DNA from: Chthoniobacteraceae bacterium
GTDB lineage: Bacteria; Verrucomicrobiota; Verrucomicrobiia; Chthoniobacterales; Chthoniobacteraceae
Direction: 5' to 3'
Length of the DNA stretch: 62,348 bases
Assembly: GCA_947476255.1 (NCBI GenBank)
Contig: CANJPY010000015.1
Span: forward strand, 1-62,348
Positions within the stretch are counted from its first letter, which is position 1; every line of letters starts with the position of its first letter. The translations under genes were made by a program, and so were the position numbers. The notes under the pieces are model-generated. The model was given only the letters and a program-made list of their open reading frames with translations. It had not been told where the DNA came from and made no database searches. Of the stretch, positions 49,003 through 57,933 are shown one piece after another.

Positions 49003-50685
49003 TTATGAAGGCGTCTTTGCCGCAGTGGCTCCCGCGCCCCCTGCTTCTTCGCGGGCGTTGCGTTCTTGGACCGAGTCCAGATGAGCCTGTGCAACGGCGA
49101 GTTGGCTGTCCGGTGTTTTAAAGAGGACGGCGACGCCGGCGGTGACGATGGTCCCAAATGCAATACGCCATGGAAATTCGATGGCAGGCAACCAGTGCGG
49201 CTTCCACAGTGGCGCGGCGACGGTACCCTGGGCGTTGGCGGGATGCAGCAGCGCCCACAAATCGTTGTGCAGGCCGCTCAAAACCGCCACCACGACGAAC
49301 CCCGCCCCCATCGCGCAGAGATTACCCCGCTCGCTGCCGCGCCTGCGGGTGAGGAGGCCGACCAGGAAAACGCCCAGAAGAGAGCCATAGGTGTAGCCAA
49401 AAATCCCCAAAACGATCGGAATAATACGCGCGTGCAGGACGATTTTGGCGTAGGCGGTTCCAGCTCCAATCAGCACCAAAATCAGGGAAAAAACGACCGT
49501 GCTGATGCGGGCCGCCCTGAGGACTTCCACTTCTGTGGCCTGGGGCCGAATGTGGGTTTTATACCAATCCTCCGTGAAACTTGTGGCCAGTGCGTTTAAG
49601 GCGGTGCTCAGAGAACCCATGGCTGTGGCAAAGATTCCCGCGAACAGGATGCCCCTGACGCCCGGCGGCAGTTCATTGACGATGAAAAAGGCGAAGGGAG
49701 CATCCTTGCCCTGTTGCTGGTAGTGCACCCAGAGCAACATGCCCACAAGAAGAAAGCAGAGCACGAGGGGCATGTCCGCGAGGCCTGAAAGAATGAGTGA
49801 AAAGCGGGAGCGCTGGTGGTTTTTGGCAGTCAGCATGCGCTGGACCATGTCTTGATCGGTGCCGTGTGTGGCCATGGTGGTGAAGGTGGAGCCGATCAGG
49901 GCAGCCCAGAGCGTGTATTCACTCTCCAGGATGGAGCGTACGTTTTGCCAGAAGCTCTCGGAGGGGTTGATGCCGAGATCGAACAAGGCGAAGTCCTTGG
50001 GGCCGTTGAGCACAGAGACTACGCCACTCCAGCCGTCGGGAATTCTCGAGAGCAGGCTCCAGATGGCGAAGCCCAGGGAGCCGAACATCAGAGTGGCTTG
50101 AATCAAATCGGTCCAAACGACCGCCTTAATTCCGCCCGCAGCGGTGTACAATGCGGTGACGGAAGTGAGTAAAACCAAGGCCGCGGAGTAGACTCCGACC
50201 TGTTGGAAGGGGGAGAGGACGGCGCCCGTGATTTGTTCGTAGGTCATGACGATCACGATCGCGGCGACGTAGAGGCGGGTGCCGCTGGCGAGGGCGCGTG
50301 TGACCAGAAAGAGGGCAGAGGAGGCGTTGCGCGTTTGAGCGCCGAAGCGGAGGGAGAGGTACTGGTAGATGGAGACGACGCGGAAGTCGTAGAAGGGTTT
50401 GATGAAGACGCCGGCGATGATGAAGCGGGCGAGGATGGTGCCGATCGCGAGTTGGGCGTAGGTAAAGTTACGCGTGGCATACCCTTCACCCGGGGCGCCG
50501 AGGAAGGTGGCGGCGCTGATTTCAGCCGCGAGAATGGAGGCCATGACGGCCCACCACGGGATATTACGATCGCCGATGGCAAAGGACTCCATGGAGCGTT
50601 CGCCACGTCCGGCGCGAAGGCCTATGTAGATGATGAGCGCGAAATAAGCGGCAACGACGAAACCATCGATCCAGAGCGGGTGCAT
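49003..50685 (-). CDS. sodium:solute symporter (SSS family)
   Basis: 560 residues with about 13 membrane helices. Sodium/solute symport across the inner membrane; the substrate is not known. Family landmarks: YIGLRAGRGERSMESFAIGDRNIPWW near the start, AEISAATFLGAPGEGY, an LFLVTRALASGTRLY stretch, ALYTAAGGIKAVVWTDLIQ, THGTDQDMVQRMLTAKN, and GILFAGIFATAMGSLSTALNALATSFTEDWY. A C-terminal 30-residue tail rich in Ala and Gly follows the last helix. It lies next to the presumed origin and 54 bases after the end of argA on the same strand. Confidence 0.93.
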   Translation of the reverse strand: MHPLWIDGFVVAAYFALIIYIGLRAGRGERSMESFAIGDRNIPWWAVMASILAAEISAATFLGAPGEGYATRNFTYAQLAIGTILARFIIAGVFIKPFYDFRVVSIYQYLSLRFGAQTRNASSALFLVTRALASGTRLYVAAIVIVMTYEQITGAVLSPFQQVGVYSAALVLLTSVTALYTAAGGIKAVVWTDLIQATLMFGSLGFAIWSLLSRIPDGWSGVVSVLNGPKDFALFDLGINPSESFWQNVRSILESEYTLWAALIGSTFTTMATHGTDQDMVQRMLTAKNHQRSRFSLILSGLADMPLVLCFLLVGMLLWVHYQQQGKDAPFAFFIVNELPPGVRGILFAGIFATAMGSLSTALNALATSFTEDWYKTHIRPQATEVEVLRAARISTVVFSLILVLIGAGTAYAKIVLHARIIPIVLGIFGYTYGSLLGVFLVGLLTRRRGSERGNLCAMGAGFVVVAVLSGLHNDLWALLHPANAQGTVAAPLWKPHWLPAIEFPWRIAFGTIVTAGVAVLFKTPDSQLAVAQAHLDSVQERNAREEAGGAGATAAKTPS

Positions 50686-50739
50686 GGGGGAGGAGCAGGC
50701 TGGCTATGAGCGGTAGGAGCTTGGGCAGCGGTGGGTTGG

Positions 50740-52056
50740 TTAAAGGGGAAGAGAGGGCGAGGTGGCGGCCGTATTTTGGAGGGGAACCTTGCGCATGATT
50801 TTGGAATTACGCCCGCTGGACTCCCACTTCCGGCGTCTTTCCTGGGGTAATTCTTCGGGACTGACCTCGACGAAACCACCTTTTTGCTGGAAGAAATTGT
50901 AGGTTTGGGTGGACAGGGCAAAGAGCCATTTGGCGCCCTTTTTGGCGGCCAATTGTTCGGCGAAGGCCATCAGTTTCCGGCCAAAACCCTGGCCTTCGTG
51001 GCTTTTTGCGACATAAAGGCAGGCCAGTTCCGCGGTTTGTTCCTCGGGATAAAAGTGCACGGCGACACAGCCCGCAAGGTTGCGGTCGATTTCCAGCAAC
51101 CAGTAATCGTCCAGCGCCGCCATCATGTCGGCGCGGGAACGTTTGACGAGTTCGGCATTGGCGATGGATTCGCGGATCAGGTTCATGATGGCGCGCAGGT
51201 CTTTTTTGAGCGCGCGGCGCATTTGTTGGTACTCGTTGGAGTACACCATGGTGCCGATGCCTTCGTGGCTGAAGATTTCGCTTAAAAGAGCCTCGTTTTC
51301 CGTTCCGTCCAGAAGGTGCACGCGGGCGATGCCCCTGCGGCAGGCGCGTGCCGCGTGTTCGAGTTTGGACACCATCGAGGGATCCATCGAGGCGCGGCGT
51401 TTGCGCAGGACTTCTTCGGTTTCCCCCACCGACAACTGGCGCACGATTTCTTCCCCCAGACGGAGCGTGCCCTTGGGCGAGAGGTAGATGATTTTAAGGG
51501 CCCGCATGGCTTCGGCGACTTCCAGAGCCACGGAGTCCGAGTTGACGCGGAAGGTGTGTCCCTCCCCGTCAAAGCCCAGGGGTTGAATGACGGGAATAAT
51601 CCCCTCGTTCAGAAAGCACTGCAGAGTGGCTGTATCCACGCGTTCGACTTTCCCTGTGAAAAGCGTATCCACCCCGTTGAGGATGCCAGCGGGGTGTGCC
51701 ACGATGACGTTGGCGTAGGCGGCGCGGAGATCTACGGAGGACAGCCCCTGCATGAGTTCCTGCAAGACGGCATGGCTGGCTTCTACTCCGAGTTTAAGCG
51801 TGGCTTCGTCAGTGATCCCCGTGCCGTCTGCATTTGAAATGGCAATGCCTTTTTCTTGGGCGAGTTGTATGAGTTGAGCGCCGCACCCGTGCACCAGCAC
51901 GACGCGGATGCTCAAAGACCGAAGCACGGCCAGGTCCAGAAGCAGGTTGCCGAGATTGAGGGAGGCGGCAATTTCGCCGTCCAGCGCAACGACAAAAATT
52001 TTCTCCCGGAAGCGCGGGACGTATTGGAGGATGCCTCGAAGGTCGGAAACTTTCAT
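50740..52056 (-). CDS. argA: amino-acid N-acetyltransferase (N-acetylglutamate synthase)
   Basis: 438 residues from the ATG at 52054-52056 (MKVSDLRGILQYVPRFREK); an upstream ATG at 52101 is less likely. It acetylates glutamate with acetyl-CoA, the first step of arginine synthesis. An N-terminal amino-acid-kinase domain (FVVALDGEIAASLNLGNLLL, VVLVHGCGAQL, NEGIIPVIQPLGFDGEGHTFRVNSD) probably binds arginine as feedback inhibitor. A C-terminal GNAT domain follows from about residue 285 (VYSNEYQQMRRAL, AELACLYVAKSHEGQGFGRKLM, WLFALSTQTYNFFQQKGG). The last 25 residues are a polar extension. Confidence 0.94.
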   Translation of the reverse strand: MKVSDLRGILQYVPRFREKIFVVALDGEIAASLNLGNLLLDLAVLRSLSIRVVLVHGCGAQLIQLAQEKGIAISNADGTGITDEATLKLGVEASHAVLQELMQGLSSVDLRAAYANVIVAHPAGILNGVDTLFTGKVERVDTATLQCFLNEGIIPVIQPLGFDGEGHTFRVNSDSVALEVAEAMRALKIIYLSPKGTLRLGEEIVRQLSVGETEEVLRKRRASMDPSMVSKLEHAARACRRGIARVHLLDGTENEALLSEIFSHEGIGTMVYSNEYQQMRRALKKDLRAIMNLIRESIANAELVKRSRADMMAALDDYWLLEIDRNLAGCVAVHFYPEEQTAELACLYVAKSHEGQGFGRKLMAFAEQLAAKKGAKWLFALSTQTYNFFQQKGGFVEVSPEELPQERRRKWESSGRNSKIMRKVPLQNTAATSPSLPL

Positions 52057-52229
52057 CAGAGTGAAGGGCGTATTAAAAAGGCCAAAGAGCCCTGGTGGCA
52101 AAGCGGAACGTTTGGGATCTCACCTTTTCCTGCGGGTGAAAGAAAAAAGGCCGGCATGAAGTGATCTATAAAAGTTCTGTCCCAGCTCTCCGCTGTATGC
52201 AGATAATGCCACAAATCTCAGATAATGTC

Positions 52230-52619
52230 ATGGCTTCTCCTAGTAAACGTATCGCCCTCTCTCCGTCAGCCACGGGCTTGAATCCAGCTTTTGCTGGGCT
52301 TCAGTTGGACGGGTTGCCCCCCGGCCCTGAAGCTCCTGAGCCAGGCCACTCAGGCCAGCCTGCGGCTGCGGTGAAAGCGGGTCGGGTGGTGCTGCGCCGG
52401 GAAAAGGCCCAGCGCGGAGGCAAAACGGTGCTCGTGGTGGATGGCTTCGGTGAACAGCATTCCGCAGACGCGATTGAGTCTTTGGGGAAGCGGCTCCGGT
52501 CCGGCTGCGGGTGTGGCGGGACAGTGCGCGGGAGGAGTCTCGAACTGCAGGGGGATCAACCGGCGCGGGTCCGGGCTTTTTTGGAGGCGGAAGGGTTTCA
52601 GGTTGCAGGCGAGAAATAG
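52230..52619 (+). CDS. SUI1/YciH-family translation factor-like protein
   Basis: 129 residues from the ATG at 52230; another ATG at 52206 adds eight. The N-terminal 45 residues are Pro/Gly-rich and unstructured (LQLDGLPPGPEAPEPGHSG). The C-terminal SUI1 (eIF1) domain shows VVLRREKAQRGGKTVLVVDG, then RLRSGCGCGGTVRGRSLELQ and GDQPARVRAFLEAEGF, the core of the bacterial YciH-like family. Bacterial members can bind the small ribosomal subunit. Their precise role is not settled. tmk follows eight bases after its stop. Confidence 0.85.
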   Translation: MASPSKRIALSPSATGLNPAFAGLQLDGLPPGPEAPEPGHSGQPAAAVKAGRVVLRREKAQRGGKTVLVVDGFGEQHSADAIESLGKRLRSGCGCGGTVRGRSLELQGDQPARVRAFLEAEGFQVAGEK

Positions 52620-52627
52620 GAGAAGTG

Positions 52628-53245
52628 ATGACAGAGAGAGGCACAAAAGGTTTTTTGATTGTGGTGGAAGGCGTGGATGGCGCCGGCAAGAGCACGGTGC
52701 TGCGGCATTTGGCCGCGCATTGCGAGACGCGCGGGCGAATGGTGATCACCAGCCGTGAGCCCACCAATGGTTTGCATGGGAGGCGGTTGCGGGAATCTGC
52801 GAGCCGTGGGCGGCTGCCGTTGGACGCTGAACTCGACCTCTTTGTTCTGGATCGGCGCGAGCATGTGGCGGAACTGATTTTGCCGGGACTGGAGCGCGAT
52901 GCCGTGGTGTTGTTGGACCGGTATTATTTCTCAACAGCGGCTTACCAAGGGGCGAGGGGGGCGGATCCCGTCGAGGTCCTGCGCCGGAACGAGGCGTTTG
53001 CGCCGGAACCCGATTTGGTGCTGCTTTTGGACTGCGAACCCACGCTGTCGTTGGAGCGCATTGGTGCGCGTGGGGGGGGCGCGGATGCGTTTGAGGGGTT
53101 GGAGGCGTTGGAGGCGGTGCGGAGGATTTTTTTATCGATTCAAAGGCCTTTTATCCGGGTGGTTGATGCGTCGGGAACGCCCGAGAGTGTGGCGGCGGTT
53201 TGTGCGGCGTATCTGGAGGAGACCCTGAGCGCGAGGCTGGGGTGA
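52628..53245 (+). CDS. tmk: thymidylate kinase
   Basis: 205 residues from the ATG at 52628, with a ribosome binding site AGGAGA seven bases upstream. It phosphorylates dTMP to dTDP. Landmarks: FLIVVEGVDGAGKSTVLRHL (P-loop), VITSREPTNG, the Asp-Arg-Tyr-Tyr motif VVLLDRYYFSTAAYQGARG, and PDLVLLLDCEPTLSLERIGARG. The segment after the RYY motif reads GARGADPVEVLRRNEAFAPE, close to the usual lid region. It sits directly behind the SUI1-like gene, probably co-transcribed. Confidence 0.93.
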   Translation: MTERGTKGFLIVVEGVDGAGKSTVLRHLAAHCETRGRMVITSREPTNGLHGRRLRESASRGRLPLDAELDLFVLDRREHVAELILPGLERDAVVLLDRYYFSTAAYQGARGADPVEVLRRNEAFAPEPDLVLLLDCEPTLSLERIGARGGGADAFEGLEALEAVRRIFLSIQRPFIRVVDASGTPESVAAVCAAYLEETLSARLG

Positions 53246-53419
53246 GCGGCGCGATGCGACCAAAAGCGGTTTCAAGTACGATCCGCTAATGAGATGCGGT
53301 TGTTTTGCAGGGCGGCTCCATGGGGGAGCGGCTTTAGGGATGCGCCGTATTTGGAAAAGGGAAGACTCCAACGTGCTGCTGGAGTGGTTCCGAGGGCATA
53401 GAAAAAACGAAAGAAACCT

Positions 53420-53812
53420 ATGAAGAAATTCGGATTGATGGGGCTTGGTTTGGTGGTGGCGAGTATGCAGTTTGGAAGTGTGCTGCATGCCGCGGAAACG
53501 AAAACGGGTGACACCAAAACCACGGAGAAAACAACGGCCCAACCGTTGCATGCGATTCCGTTTCAGGGGAGCGTGGTGTCCGTGGATACGGTGGGACGTA
53601 CGTTCACATTGAACGGCAAGGCGAAGGAAAGAAAATTTAAGGTCGACGAGCATACCGAAATCATGGCGGACAACAAAACGGTCCCCTTCAGTTCGATCAC
53701 GGTTGGAGCGACGGTGCGAGGGCAGGCGCTGCGGCACGAGGATGGTTGGGAGGCAAAGAAGGTGACCATTGGAGCCAAGGAGCCGATGCCGGCTTCGGAC
53801 CAAAAGAAGTAG
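53420..53812 (+). CDS. small secreted protein with a single beta-barrel-like domain
   Basis: 130 residues. Signal peptide LMGLGLVVASMQFGSVLHA, a Thr/Lys-rich linker (ETKTGDTKTTEKTTAQ), and a beta-rich core: FQGSVVSVDTVGRTFTLNGK, ERKFKVDEHTEIMADNKTVP, FSSITVGATVRGQAL. This pattern (modifying a value, then Vxxxxx-T, then a Gly-x-x-V) resembles DUF5666-like OB folds. The function is unknown. It is followed by a strong terminator. Confidence 0.75.
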   Translation: MKKFGLMGLGLVVASMQFGSVLHAAETKTGDTKTTEKTTAQPLHAIPFQGSVVSVDTVGRTFTLNGKAKERKFKVDEHTEIMADNKTVPFSSITVGATVRGQALRHEDGWEAKKVTIGAKEPMPASDQKK

Positions 53813-53835
53813 TTTGGAACCAGGGTTATAGAAAA

Positions 53836-53869
53836 AGCCGCCGTCTTGAAAACGGCGGCTTTTTCTTTG
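53836..53869 (+). terminator. strong intrinsic terminator
   Basis: A nine-base stem AGCCGCCGT/ACGGCGGCT (53836-53844 with 53852-53860), seven-base loop, then TTTTCTTTG. The A-run on the left also makes it usable from the other strand. It ends the gene at 53420-53812. Confidence 0.9.
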
Positions 53870-54002
53870 TCGCTTTTTCTTTGTCGGAGGCGAAGGCGGG
53901 GAGGTCTGCTTCCCCCTGCGGGCGCAAAAGGGAGAGAATGTTTGAGGGGAAGGCTTGGTTGAGGAAAAAGCGGCCGGGTACTGAGGGGCGGGAAGAGGCG
54001 GC

Positions 54003-54188
54003 TTAAGGCCTGCCGCTTTGGATGGAAAAAATTTCGCCAGGTTCGCATTCTACGCTCACAGAGATGGGGCGGCAGCAGACAGCGCAGTCTTCAATGTGTT
54101 CGTGATCTCCTTGAGAGGTATCGATGGTGGTGTCAAATATTTCTCCGCACCAAGGACAGTCGATCGAGGTTTGCTGGAGGTAATGCAT
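54003..54188 (-). CDS. CPXCG-motif cysteine-rich protein
   Basis: 61 residues from the ATG at 54186-54188 (an upstream ATG at 54251 gives a non-conserved tail). Two cysteine pairs, CPWCGE and CAVCCRP, separated by FDTTIDTSQGDHEHIED, form a predicted zinc ribbon. This is the CPXCG family (PF14255), small proteins of unknown function found in many Gammaproteobacteria and PVC bacteria. It sits alone on the minus strand just before the formylglycine-enzyme-like gene. Confidence 0.88.
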   Translation of the reverse strand: MHYLQQTSIDCPWCGEIFDTTIDTSQGDHEHIEDCAVCCRPISVSVECEPGEIFSIQSGRP

Positions 54189-54299
54189 AGGAAGAAGAGT
54201 TGCTTTTTCGGGGGACGGCTTTGGCCGTTGAGCGCGCTCCATGGAGAGCATCGAGGCTCCGTCCCCTTTACGCAGGGCGATTCACGTGCACGGAGGAGC

Positions 54300-56144
54300 T
54301 TACTTGCGCACGATGCGGAAACCAATCGTATCCTGAGCCGTGGTGGCGTTGCTTTTGCCTCTGCGGGAGGAGCGACAGTCCCACGCACTGTCCCGCCACG
54401 AACCGCCGCGCATGGTCCTGAGCTCGGGCGTTGCCTGGATGGGCGGGTTTCCAGTTGGATAATCGGGATACGCGGCGAAAGCATTCCAGCACCAGACCCA
54501 GACGTTGCCGGCCATATTGTAGAGGCCGTTGGCGGCGAAGGTGCGCACCGGAGCGGGGCCTCCTTTGAAAACAGAATGAGAGACGAGTGTTTTTTCGCGG
54601 GTCTTGGCGTCCTCCACTTCGGCTACGTACACCGCCTGCCATTGGTTGATTTGTTTGCCGCAAGGGTACCGGTTTTCGAGTTTGTCCGCCTTGGCGGCTT
54701 TTTCCCATTCCGCCTCTGTGGGCAGACGGTAGCCGTCGGCATCCCAGTCCACCATTTCGTCATGCATCTCCACCTGGCCTCGCCGGTAAATGGCTCCCGG
54801 ATTTCTTGTCTTTCCCGTGTAGTAACACGGCCTGCGACTTTCCATCTCACTGCGCGCATTGCACCACTTTAGGGTGTCATACCAATTGATGTTCGTGACG
54901 GGGTACGTGTCTTTTTTCGCAAACCCCGCGTTGGCAAAGTCGTAGCCATGGCTTTCCGCCCATTGCTTGACCCTGAGCCATTCGCCAAGGCTGATGGTGG
55001 TACGGGACAACTCAAAGGGCTTCACAATCACGGAATGCACCGGTTTTTCCTCAATGGCGCCCTCGTTCTTGATCGACGGTTTTGCGGAGAAATTGCCGAG
55101 GCCCGACGCTGTCTCTTCACCCTCGGGATTCTCCGCGTAGGTGTCTCCCATCAGAAGTTCTCCTCCCGGGATGGCTACGAAAGTGCTTTCTATGTTCGCC
55201 GCAAGCCGCAGCCCTCCGACTGGGTTACCCTCATCGAAGTGTTCTCGGGTGAACACATAAGGAACGGCTCCCTCGGCACCGGATTTTCCCCGCAGGATTC
55301 GGTCGGCGTTGCCGCCTTCCGTCGTGGGGCCCATGGGATTGGTTTTCGCTTGCAGGGTGTAGGGGGCAAATTTGTCCCAGCACCAGTTTCCAGGCTTCGA
55401 GACTAAATCTCGCAGTCCAAACCTGTGCGGAGGCATTTCGTTTTTCTCAGGAGGTTCGTCCCCCCAAGGGTAAAATTTGCGTCCCAAGCCCCCTCGCGCT
55501 GCGCGTTCCCATTCCGCCTCTGTGGGCAGACGGTAGCCATTGGAGGCGATATTATGAGAGACAATGACGTGGGCGTCCTTGGAGCCGTTGAAAACCTTCC
55601 AACTGCGATTTTTCCATTTCTGGTAGTAACAGGGGGAGAGACCGTGCAGCTCGCTCTTTGCATTGCACCACGTCACCGCGTCCAGCCAGATGATTTTTTC
55701 CATCATCTGGGAGAGTCGCTCCAGTCCTTCCAAACTGTTGAGCTCCTCGGCCGCAATCGGCGACATCTTCCAGTTCCGGTATTCATACCCGATCATCTGC
55801 GTGGCCCGCACCACGGATTCCCATTCGAAACGGCTCACGTTACTTTCTCCGATCAAATAACTGTCAAGGGTGACGGGTTGCTCCGGAGTGGCGTCTTTCT
55901 CCTCCCCGCTCTTGCGGTGGTCTCCCATGAGGAAAATGCCGGAGGGAATCTCCACTCCCACCCATTCCAGAGTGTCCTGCAAAAGCTGCCGCTTAACCTC
56001 AACTTGTTTTTCAGTATTAAACTTTTCCTTCACAGAGGAAACAAACTCGAACAGTTTGCCGCCCGGCTTGAAATCAACCCAGATTTTGAGCGTGGCGACA
56101 GCGGCCAACAGAAGGGAAAAGAGAAAGAGATATCTGCGTCTCAT
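54300..56144 (-). CDS. exported protein with two SUMF1/FGE-like domains, the first degenerate
   Basis: 614 residues from the ATG at 56142-56144. A membrane or signal segment (YLFLFSLLLAAVATLKIWV) comes first, then a coiled linker. The first formylglycine-generating-enzyme-like domain (about 60-330) has GVEIPSGIFLMGDHRKS, AVTWCNAKSELHGLSPCYYQ, NGYRLPTEAEWERAARGG. The second (about 330-614) has AIPGGELLMGDTYAENPEGE, TLKWCNARSEMESRRPCYYT, DGYRLPTEAEWEKAAKADK, ending RTMRGGSWRDSAWDCRSSRR and GFRIVRK. The end of the first domain reads RILRGKSGAEG instead of RGGSW with Cys, so it is probably not catalytic. Such proteins may modify sulfatases or hydroxylate other targets. No sulfatase is in this window. 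Confidence 0.88.
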   Translation of the reverse strand: MRRRYLFLFSLLLAAVATLKIWVDFKPGGKLFEFVSSVKEKFNTEKQVEVKRQLLQDTLEWVGVEIPSGIFLMGDHRKSGEEKDATPEQPVTLDSYLIGESNVSRFEWESVVRATQMIGYEYRNWKMSPIAAEELNSLEGLERLSQMMEKIIWLDAVTWCNAKSELHGLSPCYYQKWKNRSWKVFNGSKDAHVIVSHNIASNGYRLPTEAEWERAARGGLGRKFYPWGDEPPEKNEMPPHRFGLRDLVSKPGNWCWDKFAPYTLQAKTNPMGPTTEGGNADRILRGKSGAEGAVPYVFTREHFDEGNPVGGLRLAANIESTFVAIPGGELLMGDTYAENPEGEETASGLGNFSAKPSIKNEGAIEEKPVHSVIVKPFELSRTTISLGEWLRVKQWAESHGYDFANAGFAKKDTYPVTNINWYDTLKWCNARSEMESRRPCYYTGKTRNPGAIYRRGQVEMHDEMVDWDADGYRLPTEAEWEKAAKADKLENRYPCGKQINQWQAVYVAEVEDAKTREKTLVSHSVFKGGPAPVRTFAANGLYNMAGNVWVWCWNAFAAYPDYPTGNPPIQATPELRTMRGGSWRDSAWDCRSSRRGKSNATTAQDTIGFRIVRK

Positions 56145-56556
56145 TGTAGAGGGGTGGCGTAAATTACATCTGAAAGGCATGAGTGAAACTGAAAAGTTAA
56201 ATTAAAAAGAGAGCCTGGAAATTAATGCGAGCATCTTGCGATGCATGAAATTCAGCTGCCCAAGCGCTGGAGCCCTCGAGTTCAGGCACCAACAGCGTTC
56301 TCAGTGCGCGGCGTCGGTCTTTCGGGAGGCTGCCTGTCCATGCTCGACATTCCGCGTCAGCTGCCATGGAAACGTGTCGGTCGATGCGGTTCGCCGGTCC
56401 TGGAATTGGCCCGGGGATGTCTTTGCGCGGGGGACTGACCGCTTTAAGGAGAAGGGGCCTCCGCTGGTGTTCAGCGTCGCGCCGTGCCTGACTCATGGGT
56501 GAGGCTCCGGGGATACAGCGTTGACTAGTGTTTGCCGCCAACCTCATCGTCACAGG
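56145..56556. other. intergenic stretch without supported gene
   Basis: Divergent region between the SUMF1-like gene and the esterase gene, where both promoters are expected. A small hairpin GCATC-TTGC-GATGC lies at 56231-56244. Open frames on both strands (56197-56553 minus, 56236-56502 plus) show no family features. Near 56497 the bases GGGTGAGGCTCCG resemble the hairpin flank at 62255-62267. Confidence 0.35.
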
Positions 56557-57867
56557 ATGCGTTTGTTCCTACCCCTTACAGCATTGTTGGTTCTGCCCTT
56601 GCACGCGCAAGTCGCCGCACCTGTCACCACAACCGTCAAAGTCAGCGCTCTTGCCGAGCGTGAGTCTGCGATTTATCGCCGTGGAGAGGTGGTGAATTTT
56701 GTGGTGAAAGTTTCGGACAAGGAACAGCCCGTTGCGAAGGGGAGTTTGGAGTGGACGTTGCTCAAGGACGGCCTGTCCCTGAATTTGCAGGGCAAGGCGG
56801 AAATCAGCGAAGGAAAGGCCGTCATCTCGGGCAAGCTTGATGAGCCGGGCTTCCTGCAGTTGCGCGCCACTTATAAGACGGATTCCAACGAGGCCGGTGT
56901 TACTGCTCTGGCTGGGGCCGGGATTGATCCACTGGACATCGCGGCAAGTTTGCCGGTGCCCGAGGATTTTGATGCGTTTTGGACGGCCCAGAAGGCGCAA
57001 CTTGCGAAAGTGCCAGCGGAGGCGCAATTGAGCCCAGTGCCTGCCCCCTCACCGGCCGTTGAGACGTTCGACCTGCAAGCGAAGTGTGTGGGCGCGCCTG
57101 TATCGGGCTATCTCGCGCGTCCTGCGAAAGCGGCGCCGAAAACGTTGCCGGTGATTTTGAGCGTGCACGGCGCTGGGGTGAGAAGCAGCGGCTTGCAGAG
57201 CGCTGCGGGCTGGGCGGCCAAGGGCTTTTTGGCGATGGACATCAACGCGCATGGCCTCCCCAACGGAAAGCCCGACGAGTTTTACAAGGCGCAGGCGGAG
57301 GGCGCTCTCAAGGATTACCGCTCTGCCGGGCGGGATTCGCGGGAGACGTGTTATTTTGGGGGCATGTGCTTGCGCTTGGTGCGTGCGATAGACGTCTTAA
57401 CGGCGCAGCCTGAGTGGGATGGGAAAACGGTTGTGGTTTATGGCAGCAGCCAGGGGGGGTATCAGGCGATTGTCGCGGCGGGGTTGGATGCGAGGGTGAC
57501 GTTTTTTAGCGCGGGTGTTGCGGCGGGGTGTGACCATAGCGGCATGGCGGTCAACAGGATCGCTGGCTGGCCCAAGCTTGTGGCGCGCAGCGCCGATGGC
57601 ACGCCCGATCCCAAGGGACTCGAAGCGGCCCGTTACTTTGACGCGATGAATTTCGCGACTCGCACGAAAGCTGCCGGGTGTTTGCTTACGGTTGGTTTTA
57701 TCGATGGAGTCTGTCCCCCCAGCAGCGTGTACGCCGCGTATAACCAGCTCAAAATTCCCAAGCACATTTACAACGACATTCCCAGCGGGCATTCGCAGTC
57801 CGCAGGCGCATCCTCCGCGATGGCCGCTGCGGTGCAAAAACACATTGAGGAACAGAAACTCAAATAG
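56557..57867 (+). CDS. secreted acetyl-xylan-esterase-like alpha/beta hydrolase
   Basis: 436 residues from the ATG at 56557, which gives the signal peptide MRLFLPLTALLVLPLHA. An N-terminal beta domain (about 20-140) is followed by an AXE1/cephalosporin-C-deacetylase-type alpha/beta hydrolase domain: PVSGYLARPAKAAPKTLPVILSVHGAG, the nucleophile elbow GSSQGG in VVYGSSQGGYQAIVAAGLDA, an Asp in VGFIDGVCPPSSVYAAY, and the His in IPSGHSQSAG. It probably removes acetyl groups from plant or algal polysaccharides outside the cytoplasm. A likely monocistronic gene, followed by a related-function set of secreted proteins. Confidence 0.9.
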   Translation: MRLFLPLTALLVLPLHAQVAAPVTTTVKVSALAERESAIYRRGEVVNFVVKVSDKEQPVAKGSLEWTLLKDGLSLNLQGKAEISEGKAVISGKLDEPGFLQLRATYKTDSNEAGVTALAGAGIDPLDIAASLPVPEDFDAFWTAQKAQLAKVPAEAQLSPVPAPSPAVETFDLQAKCVGAPVSGYLARPAKAAPKTLPVILSVHGAGVRSSGLQSAAGWAAKGFLAMDINAHGLPNGKPDEFYKAQAEGALKDYRSAGRDSRETCYFGGMCLRLVRAIDVLTAQPEWDGKTVVVYGSSQGGYQAIVAAGLDARVTFFSAGVAAGCDHSGMAVNRIAGWPKLVARSADGTPDPKGLEAARYFDAMNFATRTKAAGCLLTVGFIDGVCPPSSVYAAYNQLKIPKHIYNDIPSGHSQSAGASSAMAAAVQKHIEEQKLK

Positions 57868-57933
57868 CCACCACAAGCTCCTGAAGTTGTTTTTTTCCAG
57901 CAAGACTTTCACTCTCACCACTGCTTTTTTTCT

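Noticed and set aside
56197..56553. 118-codon minus-strand and 88-codon plus-strand frames upstream of the esterase gene
   Set aside because: Both open, neither with domain features or plausible start context. Treated as non-coding.
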